Origin: CAZWUK01 sp964636685
GTDB lineage: Bacteria; Bacillota; Clostridia; Christensenellales; CAG-138
NCBI GenBank assembly: GCA_964636685.1
Contig: CAZWUK010000066.1
Coordinates: 1 to 12,003 of the forward strand
Reading direction: 5' to 3'
Length of the DNA stretch: 12,003 bases
In this document: one piece after another, positions 1 to 7,064 of the stretch
Layout of the letters: every line of letters starts with the position of its first letter
Numbering within the stretch: position 1 is the stretch's first letter
Program-made: the position numbers and the translations under genes
The notes under the pieces: model-generated
What the model saw: only the letters and a program-made list of their open reading frames with translations
What the model was told of the DNA's origin: nothing
The model's database searches: none

Positions 1-495
1 GCCATGAACCCGTGCCCTTGCGGCAATTACGGCTCAAGAATCAATCCGTGCCGCTGCACGAGCGCACAAATTCAGCGTTATCGCGGCCGCATATCGGGTC
101 CGCTGCTCGACCGCATCGACCTTCAGGTAGAAATGCCGGAGGTCGGCTATTCCGAACTTGCGGACAATATCCCCGCAGAGTCTTCCGCTATCATTCGCGA
201 GCGGGTCAACCGTGCCCGTCAGATCCAGAGAAAACGCTTTTCAGACGAGGGAATCGTGTGCAACGCACAAATGCACGTTCGTCAGATCAAAAAATACTGT
301 ACGCCGGATGAAAAATCAGAAAAGCTGCTGCAACAGGCGTTCACACGGCTGAAGCTGTCTGCCCGCGCCTATCAGCGCATCCTAAAGGTTGCGCGCACGA
401 TTGCGGATGTGGAAGGCTGCGAGGAGATCCAAATGCGGCATTATGCCGAGGCCATCCAGTACAGAAGCCTTGACAGCAGTGAGCGGGGTGTGTGA
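1..495 (+). CDS. comM: ComM/YifB-type Mg-chelatase-like AAA+ ATPase, C-terminal part (5' end outside window)
   Basis: Only the last 164 codons are present; the reading frame is already open at base 1 and the internal ATG at base 4 is not the start. The fragment opens with the cysteine-rich motif AMNPCPCG followed by a second pair (CRC), then RISGPLLDRIDL. Both are hallmarks of the YifB/ComM family between the AAA+ core and the C-terminal Mg-chelatase-type helical domain. The tail contains LKLSARAYQRILKVARTIAD, the family's sensor-2-like helical segment. ComM is known in Gram-negatives as a hexameric helicase that promotes branch migration during natural transformation; the role in Clostridia is inferred from family membership. 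It is followed after 2 bases by dprA, another transformation protein, so the two are very probably co-transcribed. The Walker motifs lie off the window and cannot be checked. Confidence 0.93.
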   Translation, partial: AMNPCPCGNYGSRINPCRCTSAQIQRYRGRISGPLLDRIDLQVEMPEVGYSELADNIPAESSAIIRERVNRARQIQRKRFSDEGIVCNAQMHVRQIKKYCTPDEKSEKLLQQAFTRLKLSARAYQRILKVARTIADVEGCEEIQMRHYAEAIQYRSLDSSERGV

Positions 496-497
496 TA

Positions 498-1643
498 ATG
501 CGTGAAATCGGAACACGGGAACGGCTGTATCTGATGCTGAACTACGCGGTTGAGCACAATGTGCGGCTTTTCAAAGAAACCGAATCGCGGTTTTCCGATC
601 TTGTCGAGATTGCGCAGCTTGCAAAAGCGCATAGCGAGACGGCATTTGCCTTTTTACCGCTGCGTGCAAAGAGACGGTTGTTTGAAGCGGCGGACGACGC
701 TTTTTTGGACAAGTACACAAGGTGGCTGACACAATCGAATGTGGGCGCTGCGATCCCCGAGCATCCGGAATATCCGGCGCTGTTGCGGGAGATTGCCGAT
801 CCGCCGACCGTCCTGTTCTATCGGGGAAAGCTCGTTGGCGATCTGCCGCTGCCGGTGGCAATTGTGGGAACGCGAACGGCAACCGATTACGGCAAGCAGA
901 TGGCGGAGCTGTTCGCTTTTCAGCTTGCCCAAAAGGGCGCTACGATCATTTCCGGCATGGCAAGCGGAATCGACAGCTGTGCCGCACGCGGCGCGCTTCG
1001 CTGTGAGGACGCCGTATATCCGACCGTTGCGGTACTGGGTTCGGGCATCGACGTGATCTATCCAAACGAAAACGTACGTTTGTATGACGAGATTGTGGAG
1101 CGCGGCGCGGTGATAACGGAGTTTTTGCCGCATACAAGACCCGCTCGTGAGAATTTTCCCATCCGAAACCGCATCATGAGCGGCATGGCAAAGGGCACGC
1201 TTGCCGTGGAGGCAGGGGAGCGCAGCGGCACGTCCATTACGGTCGGCTGCGCGCTGGAGCAGGGGCGTGAAGCGTTCGCTATCCCCGGTCGCCTGACGGA
1301 CGTTATGAGCGCCGGAACAAACCGCATGATCCAGATGGGGGAAGCAAAACCGGTGTTCTGCGCAGCGGATATTTTACAGGAATTCGACGTCGCGTCGTCG
1401 AATACGGCGTTCAATTCTGGGGCGAAAAAAATCCGGCTTTCTTCGCTGGACGAAGACGAGGCAAGCGTGTGCCGGATCTTGAAAAACGGTGAAAAGAGCA
1501 TCGACGAACTGTTCGCCCTGTTGGCGCTGCCGCTTGGAACGCTCAATTCCGTCTTGACAGGGATGCAGTTTTCGGGAATAATAAAGCAGCTGCCCGGAAG
1601 GCTGTATGCACTGGATTGTGTAAATACAATAATAGAAGAATAA
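498..1643 (+). CDS. dprA: DNA-processing protein DprA (Smf)
   Basis: A 381-residue protein of normal length for DprA, which binds incoming single-stranded DNA and loads RecA onto it during transformation. Residues 1-110 form the N-terminal helical region. The Rossmann-like core runs from about 117 to 290, with VAIVGTRTATDYG (120-132), ISGMASGIDSCAARGAL (151-167), VAVLGSGIDVIYPNEN (177-192), FPIRNRIMSGM (220-230), VEAGERSGTSITV (237-249) and IPGRLTDVMSAGTNRMI (262-278). Residues about 315-375 look like the C-terminal winged-helix (DML1-like) domain. I chose ATG 498 because the G-rich stretch at 485-488 sits 9 bases upstream. A GTG at 492, overlapping the comM stop, would add two residues but has almost no spacing from that site. 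The gene is followed 19 bases later by topA, the same dprA-topA order as in Bacillus. Confidence 0.95.
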   Translation: MREIGTRERLYLMLNYAVEHNVRLFKETESRFSDLVEIAQLAKAHSETAFAFLPLRAKRRLFEAADDAFLDKYTRWLTQSNVGAAIPEHPEYPALLREIADPPTVLFYRGKLVGDLPLPVAIVGTRTATDYGKQMAELFAFQLAQKGATIISGMASGIDSCAARGALRCEDAVYPTVAVLGSGIDVIYPNENVRLYDEIVERGAVITEFLPHTRPARENFPIRNRIMSGMAKGTLAVEAGERSGTSITVGCALEQGREAFAIPGRLTDVMSAGTNRMIQMGEAKPVFCAADILQEFDVASSNTAFNSGAKKIRLSSLDEDEASVCRILKNGEKSIDELFALLALPLGTLNSVLTGMQFSGIIKQLPGRLYALDCVNTIIEE

Positions 1644-1662
1644 CTTCCGGATCGGAGGAATC

Positions 1663-3762
1663 ATGTCAGAATCTCTCGTTATCGTGGAGTCACCGGCGAA
1701 GGCCAAGACCATCGGTAAGTTTCTAGGCGCAAATTATAAGGTCGTTGCATCCAACGGACACGTGCGCGATCTGCCCAAGAGTCAGATCGGCGTCGATGTG
1801 GAAAACGGCTTCGAACCAAAATACATTACCCTGCGCGGCAGAGGCGATGTGCTGGAGCGTATCCGCAAGGAGGCAAAAAACGCTTCCAAAATCTATCTCG
1901 CAACCGACCCTGACCGCGAGGGAGAGGCCATTTCCTGGCACTTGGCGCAGGTGCTGCATCTCGATCCTGCCAGCAAGTGCCGGATTGTGTTTAATGAGAT
2001 CACATCCTCGGCCGTGAAAAACTCCATCAAGGGTGTGCGCTCCATCGATATGCGCCTTGTGGACGCGCAGCAGGCAAGAAGAATACTGGATCGTCTGGTG
2101 GGCTACAAGATCAGCCCCATTCTTTGGGCAAAGGTACGAAAAGGGCTGTCGGCGGGACGCGTCCAGTCCGTTGCAACGCGGATCATCTGTGACCGCGAGC
2201 AGGAGATCATGGATTTTGTGCCCGAGGAATATTGGACGATTACGGCAAAGCTTGCGGATAAAACGCAGAAAAAGAGCTTTGACGCCAAATATTACGGACA
2301 GCAGGGCAAAAAAGAAGAGCTGACCTGCCGGGAGGATACGGAGCGCGTGCTCGATCAGATCCGCGATGTTCCGTTTACGGTCGCCGATATTAAGAGCGGT
2401 GAAAAGGTGCGCCATGCCGCGCCGCCGTTTACGACCAGCAGCCTGCAGCAGGAAGCTTCCCGCAAGCTTGGCTTTACCACCAAGCGTACCATGATGGTGG
2501 CACAGCAGCTTTACGAAGGTATCGAGATCGGCAAGAAGGGTGCAACCGGTCTGATCTCCTATATTCGTACCGATTCCGTGCGCGTGGCAAACGAAGCGCA
2601 GGAAGCAACGCTTGCGCATATCGAGGAGCGTTACGGCAAAAAGTATGCGCCCGAAAAGCCGAACACCTACAAGGGGCGCGCCGGCGCGCAGGATGCGCAT
2701 GAGGCTATTCGCCCGACGAACATTCAAAACGAACCGGCGTCGATCAAGGAATTTTTGTCAAACGATCAATATCGCCTGTACAAGCTCATCTATGAGCGTT
2801 TTCTTGCCAGCCAGATGACAGACGCAAAGTTTGCCGTGTCTACGGTCAGCTTTGACGTGAACGGCGCGACGTTCCGGGCAAACGGAACAGTTACGCTGTT
2901 TGACGGCTTTACCGCGGTATATACCGAAGGCCGAGATGATGTGCAGGAGAAGGAAACCGCTCTGCCCGCGCTCGTCAACGGCGATGTGCTCAAGGCAAAG
3001 GATATTGCGGAGGAGCAAAAATTTACGCAGCCGCCCTCGCGCTATACGGAAGCAACGCTGGTCAAAACGCTGGAGGAAAAGGGGATCGGCCGCCCGTCCA
3101 CCTATTCGCCGACCATTTCCACCATTGTGGAGCGCGGCTATATCGCCCGCGAGAAAAAACAGCTGATCCCAACGGAGCTTGGCTTTGTTGTGACAAAGCT
3201 GATGAAGGACAATTTTGACAATATCGTGGACGTCAAATTTACCGCGTCCATGGAATCCCAACTGGACGGCGTCGAGGAAGGGAATGTCGAATGGCGTTCT
3301 GTACTGGGCGGTTTCTATGAGCCGTTTGCAAAGCAGGTGGAGAAAGCGTCTGAGACTATTGAAAAGGTCAAGATCGCAGACGAGGTGTCCGACGTGCAGT
3401 GCGAAAAGTGCGGCGCGATGATGGTCTACAAGATGGGGCGTTTCGGAAGATTCCTCGCCTGTCCCAATTTCCCGAACTGCCGCAATACCAAGGCAATCGT
3501 GGAAAAGATCGATGTGCCCTGCCCCAAGTGCGGGGCGGCGCTCATCAAGCGCCGCAGCAAGCGCGGCAAGGCGTTCTATGGCTGTGAAAAGTATCCCGAG
3601 TGCGATTTTGTATCCTGGGATAAGCCGACCAATATGGCTTGCCCCAAATGCGGTGGGCTCATGGTGCAAAAGATCGGACAGAATGGGAGCTACATCGTCT
3701 GCATGAATAAGGAATGCGGCTATATTCACCGCAATGTGAAGAAGACAAAAGATGAAGAATGA
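1663..3762 (+). CDS. topA: DNA topoisomerase I (type IA)
   Basis: A 699-residue type IA topoisomerase, which relaxes negative supercoils by transient single-strand breakage through a 5'-phosphotyrosine. The Toprim domain is at the N-terminus, with the first acidic residue in VIVESPAKAKTIGKFLG (E9) and the metal-binding DPDREGE motif at 82-88. The catalytic tyrosine is Y300 in GLISYIRTDSVR (296-307). AHEAIRPT (345-352) and GIGRPSTYSPTI (474-485) are further family signatures. The C-terminus has three four-cysteine zinc-ribbon modules: C580/C583/C600/C606, C620/C623/C641/C647 and C660/C663/C680/C685. The start is set by GGAGG at 1654-1658, four bases before ATG 1663. The last 11 bases overlap the start of trmFO, which suggests translational coupling. 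Nothing in the protein looks unusual. Confidence 0.98.
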   Translation: MSESLVIVESPAKAKTIGKFLGANYKVVASNGHVRDLPKSQIGVDVENGFEPKYITLRGRGDVLERIRKEAKNASKIYLATDPDREGEAISWHLAQVLHLDPASKCRIVFNEITSSAVKNSIKGVRSIDMRLVDAQQARRILDRLVGYKISPILWAKVRKGLSAGRVQSVATRIICDREQEIMDFVPEEYWTITAKLADKTQKKSFDAKYYGQQGKKEELTCREDTERVLDQIRDVPFTVADIKSGEKVRHAAPPFTTSSLQQEASRKLGFTTKRTMMVAQQLYEGIEIGKKGATGLISYIRTDSVRVANEAQEATLAHIEERYGKKYAPEKPNTYKGRAGAQDAHEAIRPTNIQNEPASIKEFLSNDQYRLYKLIYERFLASQMTDAKFAVSTVSFDVNGATFRANGTVTLFDGFTAVYTEGRDDVQEKETALPALVNGDVLKAKDIAEEQKFTQPPSRYTEATLVKTLEEKGIGRPSTYSPTISTIVERGYIAREKKQLIPTELGFVVTKLMKDNFDNIVDVKFTASMESQLDGVEEGNVEWRSVLGGFYEPFAKQVEKASETIEKVKIADEVSDVQCEKCGAMMVYKMGRFGRFLACPNFPNCRNTKAIVEKIDVPCPKCGAALIKRRSKRGKAFYGCEKYPECDFVSWDKPTNMACPKCGGLMVQKIGQNGSYIVCMNKECGYIHRNVKKTKDEE

Positions 3763-5053
3763 TACGGTTGTAACCGTTGTCGGCGCCGGCCTTGCCGGCG
3801 CCGAAGCCGCTTATCAGCTTGCAAAACGGGATGTTTTTGTAGAGCTTGTGGAGATGCGCCCGGAAAAAGCCTCTCCGGCGCATCATACCGATCGGTTTGC
3901 GGAGCTTGTGTGCTCCAACTCCCTGCGCAGCGACAGGGTTGAGAACGCGGTAGGGCTGTTAAAAGCGGAGATGCGCGAGCTGGACTCGCTCATTTTGCGC
4001 TGTGCGGATCAAACGCGCGTTCCGGCAGGCGGCGCGCTTGCGGTGGATCGCGACGGCTTTTCGCAGATGGTGACGGATGAGATCTTGAAAAATCCCAAAA
4101 TCACCGTGCGCCATGAGGAGCAGCTGACCATCCCAGAAACGCCGGCAATTCTTGCTACAGGCCCTTTGACCTCTGAAGCAATGTGCCAAAAGATCGAGGC
4201 GCTCACCGGTCATAATCTGCATTTTTACGATGCGGCCGCGCCGATCGTGTCCTACGATTCTCTGGATCACACCAAGGTATTCCGCGCTTCGCGATATGAG
4301 CGGGGGGATGATTATCTCAACTGTCCCATGACGCGCGACGAGTACGTTGCCTTCTGGCATGCGCTTGTTACGGCAGAGACGGTACCGCTCAAGGAATTTG
4401 AAAAAAATCCGCGGGTGTTTGAGGGCTGTATGCCGGTCGAGGTGATGGCAAAGCGCGGTGAAAAGACGCTCTGCTTCGGGCCGCTGAAACCGGTCGGACT
4501 GGAAACGGACGGCAAGCGACCGTTTGCGGTGGTGCAGCTGCGGCAGGATGATGCTGCCGGCGCGCTGTGGAACATCGTCGGCTTCCAGACCAATCTGAAA
4601 TTCGGGGAGCAAAAGCGCGTGTTCTCCATGATCCCGGGGCTGGAAAATGCGGAGTTTGTGCGCTATGGCGTCATGCACCGCAACACGTTTTTGCCGGGGC
4701 CCGAGGTGCTCAACAGCGACTACAGCTTTCGCGGCAAGGATGCGCTCTATTTTGCGGGGCAGATCACCGGCGTGGAGGGCTATGTCGAGTCTGCGTCCAG
4801 CGGATTTGTCGCGGGCGTTTCTCTCGCGCGTCGCATTCTGGGGCTGCCGCCGGTGGAGTTTCCGCGTACAACGGCTATTGGCGCGTTGGCGCGTTACGTA
4901 TCCGGCGCAGTGACGAGCGATTTTCAACCGATGAACGTGACGTTTGGCATCATGGACGGAATCGAAAATCCGCCGCGAAATAAGGTGGAGCGGTATCACC
5001 TGATGGCAGAGCGTGCGCTTGAAATCGTGAAAGAATTGAAAACGTCACTGTAA
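3752..5053 (+). CDS. trmFO: Methylenetetrahydrofolate-tRNA-(uracil-54-C5)-methyltransferase TrmFO
   Basis: A 433-residue folate- and FAD-dependent enzyme that makes 5-methyluridine (ribothymidine) at position 54 of the tRNA T-loop, using methylenetetrahydrofolate as carbon donor. The FAD-binding Rossmann motif is VTVVGAGLAGAEAAYQLA (7-24). ELVCSNSLRSD (51-61) supplies C54, and FEGCMPVEVMA (223-233) supplies C226; these match the two catalytic cysteines known in the Bacillus enzyme. PAGGALAVDRDGF (91-103) and FAGQITGVEGYVESASSGF (334-352) are further family signatures. The ATG lies inside the end of topA (11-base overlap) and has only a weak purine-rich site upstream, so translation is probably coupled to topA. 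A strong inverted repeat lies inside codons 10-18 (separate entry). A terminator follows the stop codon directly. The Bacillus trmFO is followed by xerC; here it is followed by hslV. Confidence 0.97.
   Translation: MKNDTVVTVVGAGLAGAEAAYQLAKRDVFVELVEMRPEKASPAHHTDRFAELVCSNSLRSDRVENAVGLLKAEMRELDSLILRCADQTRVPAGGALAVDRDGFSQMVTDEILKNPKITVRHEEQLTIPETPAILATGPLTSEAMCQKIEALTGHNLHFYDAAAPIVSYDSLDHTKVFRASRYERGDDYLNCPMTRDEYVAFWHALVTAETVPLKEFEKNPRVFEGCMPVEVMAKRGEKTLCFGPLKPVGLETDGKRPFAVVQLRQDDAAGALWNIVGFQTNLKFGEQKRVFSMIPGLENAEFVRYGVMHRNTFLPGPEVLNSDYSFRGKDALYFAGQITGVEGYVESASSGFVAGVSLARRILGLPPVEFPRTTAIGALARYVSGAVTSDFQPMNVTFGIMDGIENPPRNKVERYHLMAERALEIVKELKTSL
3780..3804. repeat. Perfect 11-bp inverted repeat near the 5' end of trmFO
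   Basis: The arms TCGGCGCCGGC (3780-3790) and GCCGGCGCCGA (3794-3804) are exact reverse complements separated by a 3-base loop. The arms encode the glycine/alanine-rich Rossmann turn of TrmFO, so protein constraint plus GC-rich codon choice could produce them by chance. A second, smaller palindrome, ACGGTTGTAACCGT, lies just upstream at 3764-3777, immediately after the topA stop. No T-run follows, so this is not an intrinsic terminator. Confidence 0.6.
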
Positions 5054-5054
5054 C

Positions 5055-5076
5055 GGGCGAAAATTCGCCCCTTTTT
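5055..5076 (+). terminator. Intrinsic terminator after trmFO
   Basis: The stem GGGCGA (5055-5060) pairs with TCGCCC (5065-5070) around an AAAT loop that can close one further A-T pair, and is followed by a T-run at 5072-5076. It starts one base after the trmFO stop codon. The stem is short and the T-run has five bases, so termination may be partial, letting some topA/trmFO transcription continue into hslVU. Confidence 0.8.
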
Positions 5077-5077
5077 A

Positions 5078-5086
5078 TGTTACACT
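5078..5086 (+). promoter_or_regulatory. Candidate extended -10 promoter before hslV
   Basis: TGTTACACT fits the extended -10 form TGn-TATAAT with TACACT as the hexamer (5081-5086). No good -35 box is found 16-18 bases upstream, where the terminator hairpin lies. Transcription would begin around 5092-5094, just upstream of GGAGG at 5100-5104. The position directly after a terminator makes it plausible, but the match is modest. Confidence 0.4.
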
Positions 5087-5099
5087 GAGAAAAAATGAC

Positions 5100-5104
5100 G
5101 GAGG
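5100..5104 (+). promoter_or_regulatory. Ribosome binding site that sets the hslV start
   Basis: GGAGG lies 8 bases before ATG 5113, an ideal spacing. It lies downstream of the alternative in-frame ATG at 5095 and therefore argues against that longer start for ribosome-binding-site-led translation. Confidence 0.8.
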
Positions 5105-5112
5105 CACCTTTT

Positions 5113-5646
5113 ATGGAACTGCTTGGAACGACCATCATTGCAGTGCAAAAAAATGGTCAATGCGCCGTAGCGGGCGACGGTCAGGTTACGCTTGGAAATG
5201 CGAACATTATGAAAGCGACGGCGAAAAAGGTGCGCCGCATCTATCACGATTCCGTGGTTGTCGGCTTTGCCGGCTCTGTGGCGGACGCTTTCTCTCTGTG
5301 CGAGCGGTTTGAGCAGAAGCTCGAGCAGTACAGCGGCAGCCTTGCACGGGCGGCTGTGTCGCTGGCGCAGGACTGGCGCAGCGACAAGGTCATGCGTAAG
5401 CTTGAGGCCATGCTGATCGTGGCGGATAAAACAGATCTCCTGATCGTTTCCGGCACGGGCGAGGTGATCGATCCGGACGACGGCATTGCCGCGATTGGTT
5501 CTGGCGGCATGTATGCGCTCGCCGCTGCAAAGGCGCTGAGTCAAAACACGGCGCTTTCGGCAAAGGAGATCGCCGAAAAGGCGCTGCGTATCGCCGGAGA
5601 GATCTGCATTTACACCAACGGCAACATCGTTGTGGAGGAGGTCTGA
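5113..5646 (+). CDS. hslV: HslV, peptidase subunit of the HslUV (ClpYQ) protease
   Basis: A 177-residue threonine peptidase that forms the double-hexamer proteolytic core activated by HslU. The start MELLGTTIIAVQ leaves a five-residue propeptide before T6, which should become the N-terminal nucleophile after processing. Bacillus CodW uses serine there, so threonine is the classical HslV arrangement. Other signatures are VAGDGQVTLGN (19-29), TAKKVRRI (36-43) with the conserved lysine, GFAGSVADAF (51-60), DWRSDKVMRKLEAML (87-101) and AIGSGGMYALAAAKAL (127-142). ATG 5113 is preferred to ATG 5095 because of the ribosome binding site at 5100-5104 and the family-typical N-terminus. hslU begins 2 bases after the stop, and its own ribosome binding site lies in the hslV end. 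Confidence 0.96.
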   Translation: MELLGTTIIAVQKNGQCAVAGDGQVTLGNANIMKATAKKVRRIYHDSVVVGFAGSVADAFSLCERFEQKLEQYSGSLARAAVSLAQDWRSDKVMRKLEAMLIVADKTDLLIVSGTGEVIDPDDGIAAIGSGGMYALAAAKALSQNTALSAKEIAEKALRIAGEICIYTNGNIVVEEV

Positions 5647-5648
5647 AT

Positions 5649-7031
5649 ATGCTGACGCCAAGAGAGATCGTAGAAGCGCTTGACAAGTATATCATCGGGC
5701 AGGACAAGGCAAAACGCGCCGTGGCCGTCGCGCTGCGCAACCGCTATCGCCGCAGCTGCCTCCCAGATGAGCTTCGCGAGGAGATCACGCCAAAGAATAT
5801 CATCATGATGGGCCCCACCGGCGTTGGAAAGACCGAGATTGCAAGACGGCTTGCAAAGCTCGTGGACGCGCCGTTTGTGAAGGTGGAGGCGACCAAATTC
5901 ACAGAGGTCGGCTATGTGGGTCGCGACGTGGAGTCGATGATCCGCGATCTTGTGGAAGCGGCCATCCGCATCTGCAAGCAGAAAAAGATGGAGGACGTAC
6001 GTCTTGTGGCAGAAACTGCCGCGGAGCAGGATCTGATCGAGCTGATTGTCCCGCTGCGCAAGCGCGAGCGCACCATGAGCAATCCGTTGCAGCTGTTGCT
6101 GGGTACCGCGCCGGAGGCGCAGGAACCGGAATACACAGAGGAAGAGCGCCAAAAGCGTATGACCGAACGCGAGCGCATTGCCGAGCAGCTTCGCATGGGG
6201 CAGCTGGAAAATACGCTGGTAGAGATCGAGGTGGAGGAGCGCACAACGGGAAACGACGCGATGGTCGCCGCCGGCGTAGACATCAATCTTTCGGATATGT
6301 TTGGCGAGCTGCTGCCCAAAAAGACAAAAAAGCGTAAACTTCCCGTCAAGGAGGCGCGCCGCATCCTTGTCGCGCAGGAATCCGAAAAACGGATTGACAT
6401 GGATGACGTTACCCGTGAGGCGCTGGAACGCGCGGAGCAGGACGGCATCATCTTCATCGATGAGATTGATAAGATTGCGGGCGGTTATGCGCAAAGCAGC
6501 GGGCCCGACGTTTCCCGGGAGGGTGTTCAACGCGACATTTTGCCCATCGTCGAAGGTTCGACGGTGACGACCAAGTACGGCCCTGTGAAAACCGATTTTA
6601 TCTTGTTTATTGCTGCCGGGGCGTTTCACACCGCCAAGATCAGCGATCTCATACCGGAATTGCAGGGGCGTTTTCCGATCCGCGTGAAGCTTGACGATTT
6701 GACGGAGAAGGATTTTCTCGCAATCCTAACGCAGCCGGAAAATGCAGTGACCAAGCAGTATATCGCACTGCTGTCTGCCGACAAGGTGAAGCTTTCCTTT
6801 ACCGAGCCGGCGCTTGCAAAGATTGCGCACTATGCGTTCCTTGCCAATGCCAGTACGGAAAACATCGGCGCACGGCGGCTGCATACGGTCGTGGAAAATC
6901 TTCTCGACGATATTTCCTTCAATGCTTGCGGGCAGCATCCGGAGATCGAACTCGCCATCGATGAACAATACGTGGAGGAACGTTTAAAGAACGAATTTGT
7001 TGACGAGGATATACATAAATATATCCTGTAA
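5649..7031 (+). CDS. hslU: HslU (ClpY), ATPase subunit of the HslUV protease
   Basis: A 460-residue AAA+ unfoldase, the usual length for HslU, which unfolds substrates and feeds them into HslV. The Walker A motif is GPTGVGKT (55-62), the pore loop is GYVGRD (88-93), and Walker B is IIFIDEID (267-274). The intermediate (I) domain, charged and helical, occupies about 110-235. ELQGRFPIRV (337-346) and NIGARRLHTVVE (405-416) carry the arginine finger and sensor-2 elements. The C-terminus HKYIL has the hydrophobic tail that docks between HslV subunits, so the pair should be functional. GGAGGAGG at 5634-5641 precedes ATG 5649 by 7 bases. Bacillus has codY downstream; here a cell-wall hydrolase gene follows after 33 bases. 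Confidence 0.97.
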   Translation: MLTPREIVEALDKYIIGQDKAKRAVAVALRNRYRRSCLPDELREEITPKNIIMMGPTGVGKTEIARRLAKLVDAPFVKVEATKFTEVGYVGRDVESMIRDLVEAAIRICKQKKMEDVRLVAETAAEQDLIELIVPLRKRERTMSNPLQLLLGTAPEAQEPEYTEEERQKRMTERERIAEQLRMGQLENTLVEIEVEERTTGNDAMVAAGVDINLSDMFGELLPKKTKKRKLPVKEARRILVAQESEKRIDMDDVTREALERAEQDGIIFIDEIDKIAGGYAQSSGPDVSREGVQRDILPIVEGSTVTTKYGPVKTDFILFIAAGAFHTAKISDLIPELQGRFPIRVKLDDLTEKDFLAILTQPENAVTKQYIALLSADKVKLSFTEPALAKIAHYAFLANASTENIGARRLHTVVENLLDDISFNACGQHPEIELAIDEQYVEERLKNEFVDEDIHKYIL

Positions 7032-7064
7032 TTTTCAGCCGTACAGGACGGCAGGAGGAACTTT

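Noticed and set aside
1723..3729. Long minus-strand open frames (about 334 and 323 codons) opposite topA
   Set aside because: They mirror a highly conserved plus-strand gene in GC-rich sequence and show no recognisable motifs.
3959..4999. Minus-strand open frame of 346 codons opposite trmFO
   Set aside because: Composition is His/Arg-rich as expected for antisense of a GC-rich gene, with no domain signature; TrmFO is certain on the other strand.
5610..6629. Minus-strand open frame of 339 codons opposite hslU
   Set aside because: Shadow of hslU, whose AAA+ motifs are complete on the plus strand.
7038..7052. Small inverted repeat GCCGT-N5-ACGGC between hslU and the lipoprotein gene
   Set aside because: The stem has only 5 bp and no T-run follows; it ends right at the ribosome binding site and is too weak to call a terminator or a regulatory element.
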